Assembly (NCBI GenBank): GCA_038496675.1
Contig: CM076652.1
Coordinates: 8,739,662 to 8,803,661 of the forward strand
Origin: Rachycentron canadum
Taxonomy: Eukaryota > Chordata > Actinopteri > Carangiformes > Rachycentridae
Direction of reading: 5' to 3'
Length of the DNA stretch: 64,000 nucleotides
The position numbers were made by a program, and so were the translations under genes. The notes beneath the pieces are model-generated. The model worked only from the letters and a program-made list of their open reading frames with translations, had not been told where the DNA came from and made no database searches. Numbering within the stretch: position 1 is the first letter of the stretch; every line of letters starts with the position of its first letter. Positions 1-12,421 of this stretch are shown here, one piece after another.

Positions 1-3000
1 GTAGCTGTAGGAGGCCATGCAGGCCCGGCTTTCTGCCTGAACTGTGTGAAAGTTCGGGGCTGAGAGTTTTGTTTTGTTTTTTCACTGATGCATTTCCATG
101 GATATTGTTCTTCTTTTAGACACTGTGGTCAGGCGTGATTTCCTATGTTTCTGATTGACTGCACTGACTGGAGCGCTCAGCTGTGAGAGAGATGCTGGTC
201 CAAGCTGTGACTGATACAGCCCATGTGGGATGAGAGCTGTTTGCTGCTGTCTGGATCTTGTTAGCATCTTAAAGAGGGAAACATGTTGTAACTTTAAGAT
301 TTTTCATGTATTGTGTTACTTAGGTTTCTTCCCAGAAAAGTGTAATTGCAAACAGCTTGATGAAGCAATCTCAAGAATCCCTGACTGCTGCTTTTTTGGT
401 GTTTGAGATTTAGGGAACTGCCTGTAAGCATGGAACTGTGGCAGGCAGGCCCTTCCAATAGTATATGAAAGGTATTTGATTTCCATTATGATTATGACGC
501 CTGAGAAGAGATAACAATTACAGGAGTGTTTGCAGTATTTTTGCTTCTATAACAGCACAGCTGTCACACATAAGAGTCTCGTCTTAATCTTTCTCTCCAC
601 GCCTCATTGAGTTTCCATGGTAATTATGTACAGAGTACACACTGATCATTCCCAAGCAAAATGTTCATACAAACAAACGTTCACATTGGGTCTTCAGAGG
701 CGAGTCCAGCTTTGGCAAAGCAGTTTGCATCGTTCAACAGTAGAAACATTTCTCATGAGAAATTCACAGTGGGGGCATCGTTCTTAGAAGTGATGTTTAC
801 AGATGATTTCACTGGTCTCTATTTCACAATCAAGCTGTGTTAACCCATGTAAACAATCAAAGGACATAACTGGTGTCATGAAAGCGGCGCTGTGGCGTTT
901 TGCACTTAGGGCTAATCTGATGATTGGGTCTGTGGTAGAGTCAGGCTGCTGTTAGCGTCACACCCCTGACTGAAGGCTTTGGTTGGGGCATAATCCTGAC
1001 AGCCAGCCTTATAAGTGAGAACTCTTCAACAACTGCTCTGTCCCTCCAAGGTAATCAGTATGTTGTAATAATTCCTCAAGAAGGACCTCGCTCAAGACTT
1101 GGCTGCTGCATCAGTGTCCTGCTGCATCAGTTAAAGTTGTGTTCACTGCTCACTATTTGATATGCATGCAGTGCATAGATGTCACAATGTATTGAACAGT
1201 CAGGCATCATCCGTTCCAACCAATGGGTTGACTCCCTTAAATTTGAACTTTTCCTTTTTTTTTTTTTTTAAACTGATTATCATATTGACCATATAGCCAT
1301 TTATTTCTGTGATTAGCCCTTGTTTGCTGATATGGGCTCTTCTGTATATGAGTCAAGGTTTAGCCTGGAAAATTTATGTGACAAACAACCAGCAGCTGTT
1401 GTTTGTTAACTGATCTTTCTTGAAGAAAGTTTAAATTGTGTTTTTTTATTTATATTATTTGAGCACAACATCAGAGCTAATTTCTGCTTCAGAATTCGTA
1501 ATTTCATATTTTCATGCTAAATACCTGAGGGTAATATGAGAAATAATAGGAATACCAACAGTGTTTTGCAACAAAATTCACTTTTTGTGTGCGACTGCTA
1601 TATGAGGAATATTGAGCATTATAAAAGTGAGTATATAAAGTCATGCATTGTAACAGATGGCAGTTACAGAACATTTCCATGAAACATAAAATGTGGAGTT
1701 TAGATATCCCATAATGCTTTTGTTGCAAGTTTGAAGCTGTTAATAATCCTCATAAACCCAGATCTCTGATCACTGAATTGTGATTGTTTCAAATGCATCT
1801 CAAGGCAAACCTCCAAGTTGATGAGTCATGAGGCTGACGAGTCACCAAATTTTTTTCCCATTAACATTAAAGGAACATAGGATAATAAAAAGCTCAGAGC
1901 CATAAAAATGCTATCACAACAAGCTCAGACGGAAATATGGGAAAACAACACTCACTCGACATCACTTGCAATCCATAATACTGTATCTGTCAGACTTTCT
2001 TATTATGATTTGTTAATAATCCATCTGCCTCATGTCAGTTTGGCCTGCTTTCCTGACATTTTGATTATACACTTTTTCTACTAATTCCAGATTAATGGTA
2101 CAAAGAAATCAAAAGTGATTTATTCAAACATATTTCTAGAACTTAAACAGGTACCAAATAATATTATTTTATCTTTTTTCACACAGTCTTGGAAAAAAGA
2201 AATGTTCTTTTGTAGATAGTCAAAGTGAAAACATTTTAACAAACACCCCGAAAACAAAGAAAAAAGTTATTGTTCTTTAACTGTTTTGATTTAGGTAGAA
2301 ACCCTGGTCTCCTCTGAAAGTTAACACTTTCAAATGTTCAACTAAGAAGTCAGAATGAGACCTTGAGCCAAAGTTACGGCAGAATTAGGGCAGAAATGTG
2401 TTATTTGAGGAGCTTTATGATATAATTTGAATTTTTAGCATAAAAATTATATAATGCATGTAGTAGAAACAGCATTACAGCATTCCACGGGTCTGAACCA
2501 GTGCTGTGTCAACAGCTGATGTAGTTTTCAGTTTAGCACAGATAGAATGAGGAAACATCCAAACAATGTTTAATTGGTCAAGGTTGTACGAGTGCTACCA
2601 AGGACAAAGTATCCCACGGGTGGGAGGGTATGCGATCAGTTACAGCTGTATGACATTTACTGTGTGTGTCAGTCTGTGTGTAATAGGGATAAAATGATTG
2701 GTGCAACCTGTTGAACTTTCATTACATTCCTAAGGTACCAAAACTCATTTTTCTTACCGCAATTAGAATACTGTAACACAATCACAAAATTCAGTTTAGA
2801 GTTGTGTATTTTGTAAATGTTACACATTACACCTCTTTCATTGTTGTTTTAGCTGTGCCTGTCATGTGATTGCTTTGGTCACGTCACGATCAAGTGATCA
2901 GGCCTAAAGTAAAAGTTTGGTTTGTGTAATTAGCTCATGACAGACAATAGGCCTGAGATTTCAGACCCCTCCCCAGGCATATTGAAGTCAGCAGTGTGGG

Positions 3001-3264
3001 ATCAATTTTGTCTAGTCGGATCCCGAAGGCCTCAATAGAAACATTTCCATGTAATGCTGAGTGATGCACCAGTAAGACAGAGGCTTTTTACAGCGAGATA
3101 TTCAGGTTGGCCAACAGGTCACTTCAATGTCAGCCTGCCTTCAGTCTGACAGGTCTGTTTTTCCCTACAGAGGTCAGGACATCAGGCATCATTTAGGTAT
3201 TTCCTGTTCAACCATCTGACCTGCTGTGATCCTGTCCTGTGTATTTTTTTCTTTTCTTCGCACT

Positions 3265-3270
<6 letters not shown>
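1..3270. other. Non-coding stretch, no gene seen
   Basis: All frames are broken by frequent stops and the only longer frames are short and without codon bias. A T-run sits at about 1255-1270. A possible 3' splice site (polypyrimidine then CAG) ends at 3173 but no convincing exon follows it. I see no repeat family here. It reads as ordinary intronic or intergenic fish DNA. Confidence 0.6.

Positions 3271-3308
<38 letters not shown>
3271..3308. repeat. (CA)n microsatellite
   Basis: Uninterrupted CA dinucleotide array of about 19 units, preceded by the imperfect CACTCACATA and followed by TACATC. It is one of about ten CA/GT arrays in the window. Confidence 0.98.
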
Positions 3309-3312
<4 letters not shown>

Positions 3313-4289
3313 TCTGTATTAGACAAGCTCAGTGTGTGGCCCATGTGGTCAAAAAGGCCATATGTACTGAGATGCAAGTGCAGTTTCTAAAGTTAGTAAT
3401 TGCAATTCTCTGGTTGCACTCTCAGCATTATGATCAATTATTTATGGAAAGAAAATTCCCAGTAATTGATCTGAGTTGTATGCCGCTCATGTGAGTACTT
3501 AAAGCTGCCAAAGCCTCCCAGTGATTGATCACCACCACATTTGCGTTGGTGTTCATCCAAAGCCATTGTGTGTGTTCAAGCCTCCTCTCTTGGCGTTGCC
3601 TGTGTGTCATTAAAATGGAGAGCCTGACTACTTGAAAAAAAAGCTGTAACTGTTACTTGAATGTAAATCAATGTTTTTGTGCTTCCTTTTTAGCTCTCTG
3701 TCTTGCAGCAGCACACACTCTGCAACTGATATTGTTGAGAGTGAAAACTCAAAAGAAAAATGTAGCTGCACGATTGCACTTTAACTATTCTAAATATTAC
3801 ATTTATAGCTGCTGTGCGTGACATCATGTTCCCTGTACCTGGAGTGAATCATGTGGTAGTCTGATCAGCATTCCTGTCTGGGGGAGTATAAATAGAGTTT
3901 TATCTCCCCTGATTCAGTCTTCCTGTTTGGACTCTTCCTGAAGCTGCAGGGCTGTCTGGCTCAGGCTGGCTGCACTGCAGTGCTTTGTCAGGGTAGAATT
4001 TCACTCTCAGTAACCTCCGATGTCCAGGCAGGCCGGTGGGCTCACAGGGATTCAGGCAAGCAGAGATGCAGTTTGGTGGATGGGAGAAGAATACAAACAT
4101 GGTGGCTACAGAGCAGTTGTTGAGCAGGGGGAAAGCCTGGCAAACGGGCAGGTAGATGTCTCCTTTGCTGAATCTGCACTGACCATAAGATCACATTGCA
4201 TAATGAAGGCCTAGACCAGATTTACATGCGTGTTTCCAGTAAAATGGAGGAAGGAGAATAGTGGTTAAAATGAAAGTGAAACCTTGCGC

Positions 4290-4400
4290 ATTAACAATTA
4301 TTATTTTCAATTGATGAGAAAATTATTTTCTCAATCAATAATTGAATCTATAAAATATAATAAATGGTATAAATAGAAAAAGTCTATATACCAGAGGTCG
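4290..4400 (+). repeat. Left part of a dispersed teleost repeat (GATTAATCGA-type), interrupted
   Basis: The block carries AATTATTATTTTCAATTGATGAG, then AATTATTTTCTCAATCAATAATTG and TCTATAAAAT. This order matches my memory of a very common fish repeat with decayed GATTAATCGA-type motifs, a TTATTTTCTC core and a TCTATAAAATG follow-on. Its right part appears about 200 bases downstream at 4585-4735, so the element seems to be split by the SINE at 4440-4562. The two TTGAT(T)GAGAAAAT arms around 4312-4340 also form an imperfect inverted repeat. The family name is not certain; the match is from recall, not a search. Confidence 0.5.
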
Positions 4401-4439
4401 TTTTTCTATTATTTGATAGTATATCATAGAGGGACAGAT

Positions 4440-4562
4440 AATTGGCAGTGGGGGAGGTGGAATGACGTGCAGGAAGGAGTTTCATCGGCCATGATTTGAA
4501 TCTGGCAGGCCTGAGCGAATGCACCTGAACCATACAGACATCAGGTTGCCCCAGATGCCTTT
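4440..4562 (-). mobile_element. Degenerate tRNA-derived SINE, minus strand
   Basis: Read on the minus strand, the block starts near GGGGCAACCTG and has an A-box-like TATGGTTCAGGTGCA (4520-4534) and a B-box-like AGATTCAAATCATGG (4489-4503). The spacing is about 30 bases, as in RNA polymerase III promoters of tRNA genes. It then runs into TCCTGCACGTCATTCC, a tRNA-unrelated body that I associate with fish SINEs (TCCTGCATGTCATTCC). Both boxes have substitutions, so it is probably an old, inactive copy. It lies inside another repeat (4290-4400 and 4585-4735), which suggests insertion into it. Confidence 0.55.
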
Positions 4563-4584
4563 TACTCTCAAGTAAAACTAAAAA

Positions 4585-4735
4585 AGCAGTAAATCCTCAC
4601 ACAAGAGAAGCTGGAATTAGAAATTGTTTGGTGCTTTTGCATAAAAAAATATTTCAATGGTTAATACTTTATCAAAACAGTTGCTGTCAGTTGACCAAAC
4701 AAGTTATAACTAATCATTTCAGCTATAGTGCATAG
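4585..4735 (+). repeat. Right part of the dispersed teleost repeat
   Basis: In order the block has AAATCCTCAC, GAGAAGCTGGAA, TTGTTTGGTGCTTTTGC, TATCAAAACAGTTG, a TCAGTTGACC segment and a terminal CTAATCATTTCAGCT. This is the order of the right half of the repeat whose left half is at 4290-4400 (consensus, as I recall it, with GAGAAGCTGGAA, TATCAAAATAGTTG, TTGATCGACTAATCG and TTTCAGCTCTA). Substitutions are scattered throughout, so the copy is old. No coding capacity is visible. Confidence 0.55.
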
Positions 4736-4739
4736 GTCT

Positions 4740-6060
4740 CCCGCAGAATTTGTTTGTATACTCTCATTTAAGTTTTTTTTTTTTTTAATGTCCAGTTGGG
4801 TTAAAAGATGTCATAGAAAATGTAACTGATATTCAGTTATTCATCATCCTCTCTTTTCTTAATGAAACCCAGGTGTTGTGAAATCCTGCCGGCCAATTCC
4901 AGTGTCACAGGGAAAATGAAAAGTAAAAGATTGATGGGCAGAGCCTAAAAAAAGAGGTGGTCCCCTTAGACTTGAACAAGAGAGAGCAGAGAGGCAAGAA
5001 GGGGGAGGCAGCACTAAGAATATACCGAGGGAGCTTCTCACACTGATGCCTTTTTCGCAAGCAGCTACAACCTCAGGCGGATCGCCAGCAGACTTACTGT
5101 AGCAATACTGAGAGCACAGACGGCGGACATTTGGACCGCTCTTAATATTATGAAATCACAAGCATCACCATATCAAACGCTGGTGTCAAATCTTGAAATA
5201 TTCAGCAATAATTAGCAAAGGTGCAACTGAAAGTTAGGCTTTGATATCTAGGTGTCTGAGGCAGATCTGATGTGCGACCTGCAGATGGTGTAATTATAGC
5301 AAGAGTCATGGAGAACCTTCAGTTGAGATATGCTGACGCTCAGCAGATAAACTGTGAGGGTCATTCTGAACACATCACACGATTCAATCTAGATGCCAAG
5401 TGAACATTTACAGTACACAGCCTTAAGGCAGGTTTTTTTTTTCTTGTCATCTGAAGTGGCTCCTTCAGATCTTTGACTTCAGACGTGTTTTCCTTTGATA
5501 CTTCATTCCGAATTGGTCCCCAGTGTCAGATATCCGAGATTGTGCATTGATTCGCCAACAAGAGTGACTTTTAAAAGAGAAAATATCAGCGTGGTGCTGT
5601 GTATTGTTGAGCTACGTTGAGCAGTAATTGAGTTTTTTTGAGATCAATTTTTTCCCCACAGCCCCTAATGAATAGGCTCACAGAATCTAGATTAGATGTT
5701 GTTCTCTAAGTAAGCCTGCTAAGTGCTGGCTCCAGAAACGAAAGCAGTGGAGTGAAATGCCCTCTTTGTTCGTTGAGAAAAAGAAAACTTTTTTTTTTTT
5801 ATATCACACATTGAAGACGGGAAATGTCAGTTCCTAGCCTTATTACTTCTACACCACAAGCTTAAAGTTTTGAAGCCACAACAAGAAAATGAAAATTAAT
5901 GACTTGTTGACTCTGCATTTGGCTAAAGTGAAGGGAAAACTAGATAAATAAATGCCATGTCTTCACTTTGCATTTGCTTCTTTTTTTTATTTTTTCCCCT
6001 GCCTTCTGTGCTTCCCCTCCTGCTAACCCCTGCTTTATTATTTTTCTTGTCCTCCACTAA
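4740..6060. other. Non-coding stretch
   Basis: No supported frame. T-runs occur near 4771-4786 and 5781-5800. From about 6000 the plus strand becomes a long polypyrimidine tract containing CTAAC and CTAAT branch-point-like words, which lead into the exon-like stretch that follows. Confidence 0.55.
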
Positions 6061-6071
6061 TTGTTTTCCAG

Positions 6072-6345
6072 TCATCTATCTTACAGCAGAACCAGACAGT
6101 TAAATGCTAAGTGGAGCATCTGCCCCAGCTTTGTGGTGGCGGGTCTTCCTGACCAGAACAGAAATGCAGTGAGCACGGCAAGCGGGAAGCTGCAGGTTGT
6201 GGACCCGCCCGGCAGCTTCAGAGACCACTGGCTCTGGTTTTTGGACATCACCGTGGAGGAGATTTTCCACAAGAAAGCAGACTGTGTGGCTGTCTGTTGC
6301 AGAGTGTGTCACAGCAGACAGTGGCCCCTTGTAATCTGTGGTTAA
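6072..6345 (+). other. Candidate coding exon, unknown product
   Basis: A strong 3' splice signal ends in TTTTCCAG at 6071, with about 60 pyrimidine-rich bases and branch-like CTAAC and CTAAT words upstream. An open frame follows from 6072 to a TAA at 6343-6345, roughly 90 codons. The central part (about 6150-6285) uses G/C-ending codons much more than its surroundings and reads, in part, KLQVVDPPGSFRDHWLWF then LDITVEEIFHKK. I do not recognise this protein. No good 5' splice site was seen before the stop, so it would be a terminal exon, a decayed exon or a chance frame. The minus strand is also open across part of it, which weakens the case. Confidence 0.25.
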
Positions 6346-6989
6346 GTGTGAGCTCATGGGACAGAATCTGGTGCCGTCAACCTGCAGTTTCAACACAGAC
6401 AGTGACTCACGTTGAACAAACATCCTGCCATGCTCATTATGGGTCACCTAATGAATGAAACATGCTGTGGTTTACATGTCTTAGCATGTCTAAAATAGTT
6501 GCCTATGTCTTGAACTGTAATATGCAGTTGGACTCTTTCATCTTGTGACAGTTACTTAGATCCATAGTGGTCAGAAATGGCATCAATAGCCATGACACAG
6601 GCTATAATTCTGTCTGTCTGCTCAGTTCATACTACCATCAACTCCAATGACAAAGATTTGTCCAGATGCTAAATGTGTAGCCAATAGTAGTCGTATATCT
6701 TTTCCATGTCTTACGGGGCATTGTGTTGCTCCACACACGGCTGTGTTGGTTTTAGGGCTGCCGTGGTGTTGAAAAGCAGTCGCCGCTGTGCCGCCCTATT
6801 GTTCACACATTCACATACACACATAGAAGTGTCACGTAGTTCTGCCTTTTTTTTCCCAGACATCTAGCTTTTAACAGCCTGGTTTTTAGCTGCCTGATCA
6901 CCTTTATCGTTATGTGAATTCTTCTCCAATTAGTGATTAAATCTGAGGAGTCGTTCTCAGTCCCTGTTTTCCTTCCTCTTGTTTGACAG

Positions 6990-7039
6990 GCTGCCACAGT
7001 CGAGCCAGAGAGCCTCCGTTTCCCACCACATCTGAGCCG
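6990..7039 (+). other. Candidate 50-nt exon
   Basis: A long polypyrimidine tract (TTTTCCTTCCTCTTGTTTGACAG) ends at 6989 and a good donor, CCG|GTGAGA, begins at 7040. Two of the three frames are open across the 50 bases. In the third frame (starting with two bases of a split codon) it reads CHSRAREPPFPTTSEP. Splice-site quality is the main evidence; nothing about the peptide is recognised. It could equally be an untranslated or non-coding RNA exon, or chance. Confidence 0.2.
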
Positions 7040-7440
7040 GTGAGAAATTACGCCACGTTCTACCCCACTTGATGTATACCCAATCAAACTGCAAGTAATT
7101 GTTTGTTTGCAAAAGACTTCCCTCGGTTGAATTTCCTTTGGGCCTCTTAGCTGAACCAAAGGTTTTGAGAATCAAGAATGGATGATGTCAGGACATTGAG
7201 GAAATTAAGACGTATAAAGGAATAAGTCACAGAGCTTTTGTTCCACTGTAGTGTGTAGTGGTGGGTGTTTCCCAGTTTGCTCCAGGGTGTTGTAACAGAG
7301 AAGATGATAGACATTCCAGGAAACAAGCTCTTGGGACTAAATTAAAGATCGTTCAGGACTGACTTGCTGCTCTGGTATGGGTGTGCTTCCTGCCACCCTG
7401 CCTCCAAACCTTCGGGTGGGTGACTGCAGGAAATAGCCCC

Positions 7441-7442
<2 letters not shown>

Positions 7443-7513
<71 letters not shown>
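7443..7513. repeat. (AC)n microsatellite
   Basis: Pure AC array of about 35 units, the longest dinucleotide array in the window. It creates a spurious Thr/His-repeat reading frame on the plus strand. Confidence 0.98.
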
Positions 7514-7518
<5 letters not shown>

Positions 7519-7559
7519 TACGACTTAAAATTAAATTTCAGTGACATAACCTGCATGAC

Positions 7560-10500
7560 CTCCAGCCCTGCCTGCACCAGTAATTGGTTATAGGCATAAA
7601 TTATTAGACACTATAAGGGCTGGAGACACACATGGAAAAGCAGCCAGAATTTTCTTACATTATGGGGTCATAAGGTCATTTAGTGTCAGTCAGTACAGTG
7701 TCAGCTATCATTAAAGCATTGAGGCATGCTGGCTTATTACATGTAGTTTTGCCATTTCTGATGTAACACAACAGCAGTGGTTCCGCCTTACAAATGTTTC
7801 AGGATGCCAATGTGTGTCAAGGTTTGTGGAGTGGCTGTCGCTTGTGTAAAATGTGCCAAGATAATATTACATGTACTGTCTGTCATTTCCGAAAGAAGCC
7901 CTTGCTTCACATTAAGGTGTCTACCTCCTTCTGTTTGATCAGTGGATGCCAGCTCTTAACAGCGTTGTGCTTGCAGACCCAGAGACAGAAACCTGAGTAT
8001 GTTTGGAAGCACACAGCAGTAACACAGCTAGAAGCAGCCACAGGAGAGAAATTGTTTTGATTGAGCCAAGCAGCAGTCACTTATGCGATAACTTCACGCA
8101 GATCTGGCCTAGGAATTACACGGAACCCCTGGATCGAAAATTAGGGTGATTGACACATATACCATTAACTGGTAATAAGCAAGTGTGCCACTGACACAAC
8201 ATATAGCTCTCACAACGTCAGCATTTATGTGATTCGTAACGTGACTTCATTTCCTCAGAGGAAGTGGCTGTAGGAACTAACTCACCGGGGAAATGCTTGG
8301 TTAGGCTCAGTAACGCTTAGCATCTAACCCTATAACACTTACAGTGATGCAGACACCATAATAGAAATACCTCAGTCGTTATGTGGAGGTGTTGAATCTA
8401 AATTTATGATACATTCCAACTCAGAGTTCACTTCAATGACTGAAGTCTTCTTGTCTTCTCAGCAGGCACTGAATGTTTCAGTGTGAGTTAGAATTTGGCA
8501 CAGGGCTGTAGCATAGCATTACATTACAGGTGCTTCATTTTCTTTTTGGTTACCCAGTGCACATAATATGAAAACTAAAGCAGGGTAACGATATAAGCTG
8601 CTGACCTCTTTCGTACTGCGATCCTGAGGCTGAATGAAATGTGCTAACAGGAATAAGGAAGCACTCCGGATCATGACTATCCATGTAAAACAGGCACCGT
8701 CAGGTGCCAGCCGGCACAGGGCATGAAACCGGGCTGCTGCTTTTGACTCTGTCTCACACTGTTCAGGACGAAGCACCCTGGCAGCACTAAGCTGCAGTGA
8801 AGCCTCTAAGGATCCTTTGCTCTAAAAACTCTGTGTTCCTTAAACGCTACGAGCTCCAGTTCAAACACTTTTCAAACACTGCACACAGGCTCGGAGTCTT
8901 CGGCTCCAGTTGGTCTGTGGTGGTAGAGGACTGTGCAGTGTGGCAGCGACCCCTGGCAGGAACTGCGGGCTCTGCAGTCACTAGCATGACATCAAGCATT
9001 GTCCAAATGTATTCCTTAAAGTGAAGGTTGATGCACAGTTGCGGAAGTGTTTACAGTTTTAAGCTGTTTCTGAGGGAGATGCATCACCCATCCAGACTGC
9101 AGAGAAAACCTTCAGAGACAGCTGAAACTGTACAACATTGCTCTTTTCTATTTTAATTCAAGGGCAGTAACATCTGGGCTCTAAGTTGGCTCAGAGTAAT
9201 AAAGAAAGTGGTTCATGGTCCATGGAGACTAGTTGGTCTGGACAGGCTTTTTCTGGAGGGAAAAAAAGGGAAATTAATAGCCTAAGGTTGTCACTATAAA
9301 TCCCTGTGAGGCAGTCTAGTTCCTCAGCTTCAGGAGGAGCTTTCCTTTTTTTTTTTTCCGTCATGCTTATTCACTTTGCCTTTTAAATTCTGCTCACCAT
9401 TTTCTCCTTGTACAGGGTCTAACAAGGATGTGAGTTAGGTCGTATTTTTTACTTTCAAGCTGAATTCCATCACACGGCTGTTTAAATTGGCTCACTTTCT
9501 CAATTGGTATAATAAGGGGGAATCCTTTTTTTCTTTTTTATCTTGCTGCTTTTAATACTGTAGCTGGAATCTAAAGTGAACATCTTCAGTGATGTAATTT
9601 ACACATGCTTATGTGTGTATATGGTGAATTGTGTTCTTTTATGTGACCGTGTCTTTGTGCATCACTTTCTGTGCCTCTGCTCTGCTTTTTAGCTCAGGTT
9701 TCAATTTGTAAGCAAGACTTCAAAGACAGAGCTGGGAACTGACAGCAAGAATGAATGAGGATAGCAAAAGGAGTTGAGTATTATGAAAATATTGTTTGTA
9801 GAGCTTATGTGGCAAGAAAAACCTGGGGGGGGGGGGGGTCTGATTGACAATGAATTGGAAATAACCGATTGAATCATTTGTAAAGAAAATCTGCTGACGC
9901 TGATCAGTATCTGATTGATGGGAGCATCCTTGAACGGCTTGTCAGTACATCCTCAACCTGCTTTACTTTCATCACTCCTGCTCAGGATCCATCGGACATC
10001 ATTCCTTCTTTGGCGTAGCATCGCAGCAGAAGTTGATAAACTGGCTCATAGCCCGACCAAATTATGGCTAAAGCCTTTCAGAGAGCTGAAAGTGTGAAAG
10101 TGCAGCCAGCACTGGTTAAAACACAGCTAAAGCAGCGGCCGTCTTGAATTGTCTTCCAAAGGTCACTGTCGTGGTGTATAAGTGCAAAGTGCCTTCTCTT
10201 TCTACTAATCAGTAGCACAAAAGATTTTTTTCTCTTTTTTTCTTTTTTTTGCTGACTAAATCATTTTATATCACAGCATTTTTTATTCTAACACAATCCA
10301 AATTCACACTTTTCAGTCTGTGACATTGGCAAGGACAACTGCCTTTTCAGTTTGAGAACAGGTTGAGCTGAAATGATGAGTGTTGAGGGCTTTCAGGCAA
10401 CAGCACTCAGTGCACCGTCAAGTGGAAGCATGGAAAGGGGGTGTGGGAGAAGGGGAGGATGAAGGAAGCAGAGGTTGAAGGAGAGGGAAAAGGGCACTGT

Positions 10501-11370
10501 ATTTCACAGCCCCAGTTATGTTCCTTCTGTGAAAACATCAAGGCTCTGCTCCACTGCGCCTCACAGCACGGCTCCCCGGCTTCTGTGTTTGATGGCTGTG
10601 TTAGCAGGCCACAACACAACACTCTTTGCATTGGCAGGGTCAGAGGGGTTCAAAGAGGATCCTGGCCTTCAATCAGAGCATTGTTGTTTGCTGTTGACTA
10701 TACAATGATACATCTCGGTTTATGAGATGACATTTCATTTTGAGCTTTGAGCATCTGTGGAGTTAAGTGGTGTGTGTTTGGATCAGTCATGGTTCAGTGT
10801 CAGGGGTGTTACTGTGATTTTAAATTGCTGGTCAAAGCTAATTATTTAAGATGACCTACTGACAAGGCTGTTTTTGGCTTGTAGAGGTTTATACAGGTTG
10901 AGTAAGTTGACCTTTAATTAAAATGAAGCTTGCCATTTTCATGCATAGATAAAAAAAAACAAGATTCAGTTGTGTGTCCTGCCTTAAATAGCCGACGTGC
11001 CCGACATAATTCTGCCAAGATTATGCAGAACATCAAGTATATATGAAAGATTGTTGATGTTATGATGATAAACAAGCCATTGCACGTTTTTTGAAATTGC
11101 GGTTGGTTTTAGGGCATCGCAAACATCAAACTGGATCAAACCAAGATTTCCTTGCGCCGCTCGCATTCCTTAATTCTGAAATGTCTATGAAAGATTTGCA
11201 GCAGCTCTCTGCCAGCAACTCCACATGATGATATAATGTATGTAAGTTATAATCGAGAACGCATAATGAGCTCTCAGGATGGACATGGATGAGCAGGTAT
11301 TAATCTCCCACAACTACTCCAGCTAATTTCAGTTTTATCAAGTCAATGATTATCTTTCTCTCTTCCTCTG
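7560..11370. other. Non-coding stretch
   Basis: No supported gene. It contains a run of 14 G at 9825-9838 and several T-rich tracts (about 9348-9358 and 10225-10250). The short frames at 7794-8060, 8519-8776 and 10441-10725 have no codon bias and no recognisable domain. Confidence 0.55.
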
Positions 11371-11394
11371 CAACAGAAACAGTTTGCTCTTGAA

Positions 11395-11408
11395 GCGCCC
11401 TCTGCAGA
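11395..11408 (-). promoter_or_regulatory. CTCF-like motif
   Basis: The minus strand reads TCTGCAGAGGGCGC. Against the core CCASYAGRKGGCRS it fits 12 of 14 positions, with a complete YAGRKGGCRS half. Sequence match only; occupancy is unknown. Confidence 0.3.
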
Positions 11409-11783
11409 TTTGACTACAAGTGGAAAGAGTGTTTACAGTTATGCATTTCAAAAACCATTTAGGGGAAGATTAATGTCCTGAAGGAGGAGCGATATAAGAA
11501 AAAATAAAAATAAAATGAATGAAATAAGATAAAAGGGATGCATTCAAAATTAAACAAACTTTCTAGTAAAGTTAATCATGGCCAATGATAAACTTTAGTG
11601 GTGCCGAGCTTGGCCTCTTCAGACTTCCTCACATAGCTTCTGTGCCAGCTGTGGTTGTTTTAGGCATTTAGGCTCGGTCCCCTGTGAGGACCTGAATAGC
11701 ATACAAAAGCCCCAGAGTCACAGATGAATGACGTTTTAGTGGTTTGTGGAGAGCTCTTAACAATATCTATGAGTACTTCTTAC

Positions 11784-11847
11784 CGTGCAAGAGAGAGTAA
11801 GGATTAATATTCATGCTGACTGCGTCACCAGGGCTCCTGCACACTGC
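11784..11847 (-). other. Candidate 64-nt minus-strand exon
   Basis: On the minus strand a moderate acceptor (GCATTTACAG) precedes 64 bases that end in a good donor, CACG|GTAAGAAG. Only one of three frames is open; it reads AVCRSPGDAVSMNINPYSLL. Its phase does not join the candidate exon at 13064-13221, so the two cannot be consecutive exons of one gene. Not recognised; a chance match is plausible. Confidence 0.12.
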
Positions 11848-12421
11848 CTGTAAATGCTAATTTTGTCAGGGTTGCCATGACCAAATGGCTCTGCTGTCTA
11901 GTACAGCGTGTCTCTCAACCCCCGTTCATTTTAAGGATGTTTAAGCAGTCCAAACTTATTATGCTGTAGAAGCAGAAGCATTGGATCGTTGATGATTTTG
12001 TTAACGCAGAAACATTTAAGGTTGAATCCTAGCCTCCTGACCAGTTTATACCAGTGACGTAAGCTTAACTGAAATGGACATTGGAGAAAAACGGTATAAC
12101 TCAAAACCTTATAATCATATATGTCCCTAACTGTGTTGCACATTGCTTCAAACATATAAATAACAGTCATACTTAAATTACATATGAATCCTGAGGAAGC
12201 AACTCCCTCTAATCAGAGACATTCATAATCATGCAGCCTCTTAGCGAAGAAGTTACTGCTCTGAATCATCCAGCAATATTACTATAGTTTTGCCATCAGC
12301 ACTCCCATGCTAATGTAATTATGCCCATATTTTCTGGTAGATTTGACAGCGATAGTGCTGCAAGTGAGTCGAGGAGACGGCTCCTCATCTGCAGCACCAT
12401 GATAAATATTTATATAATATA

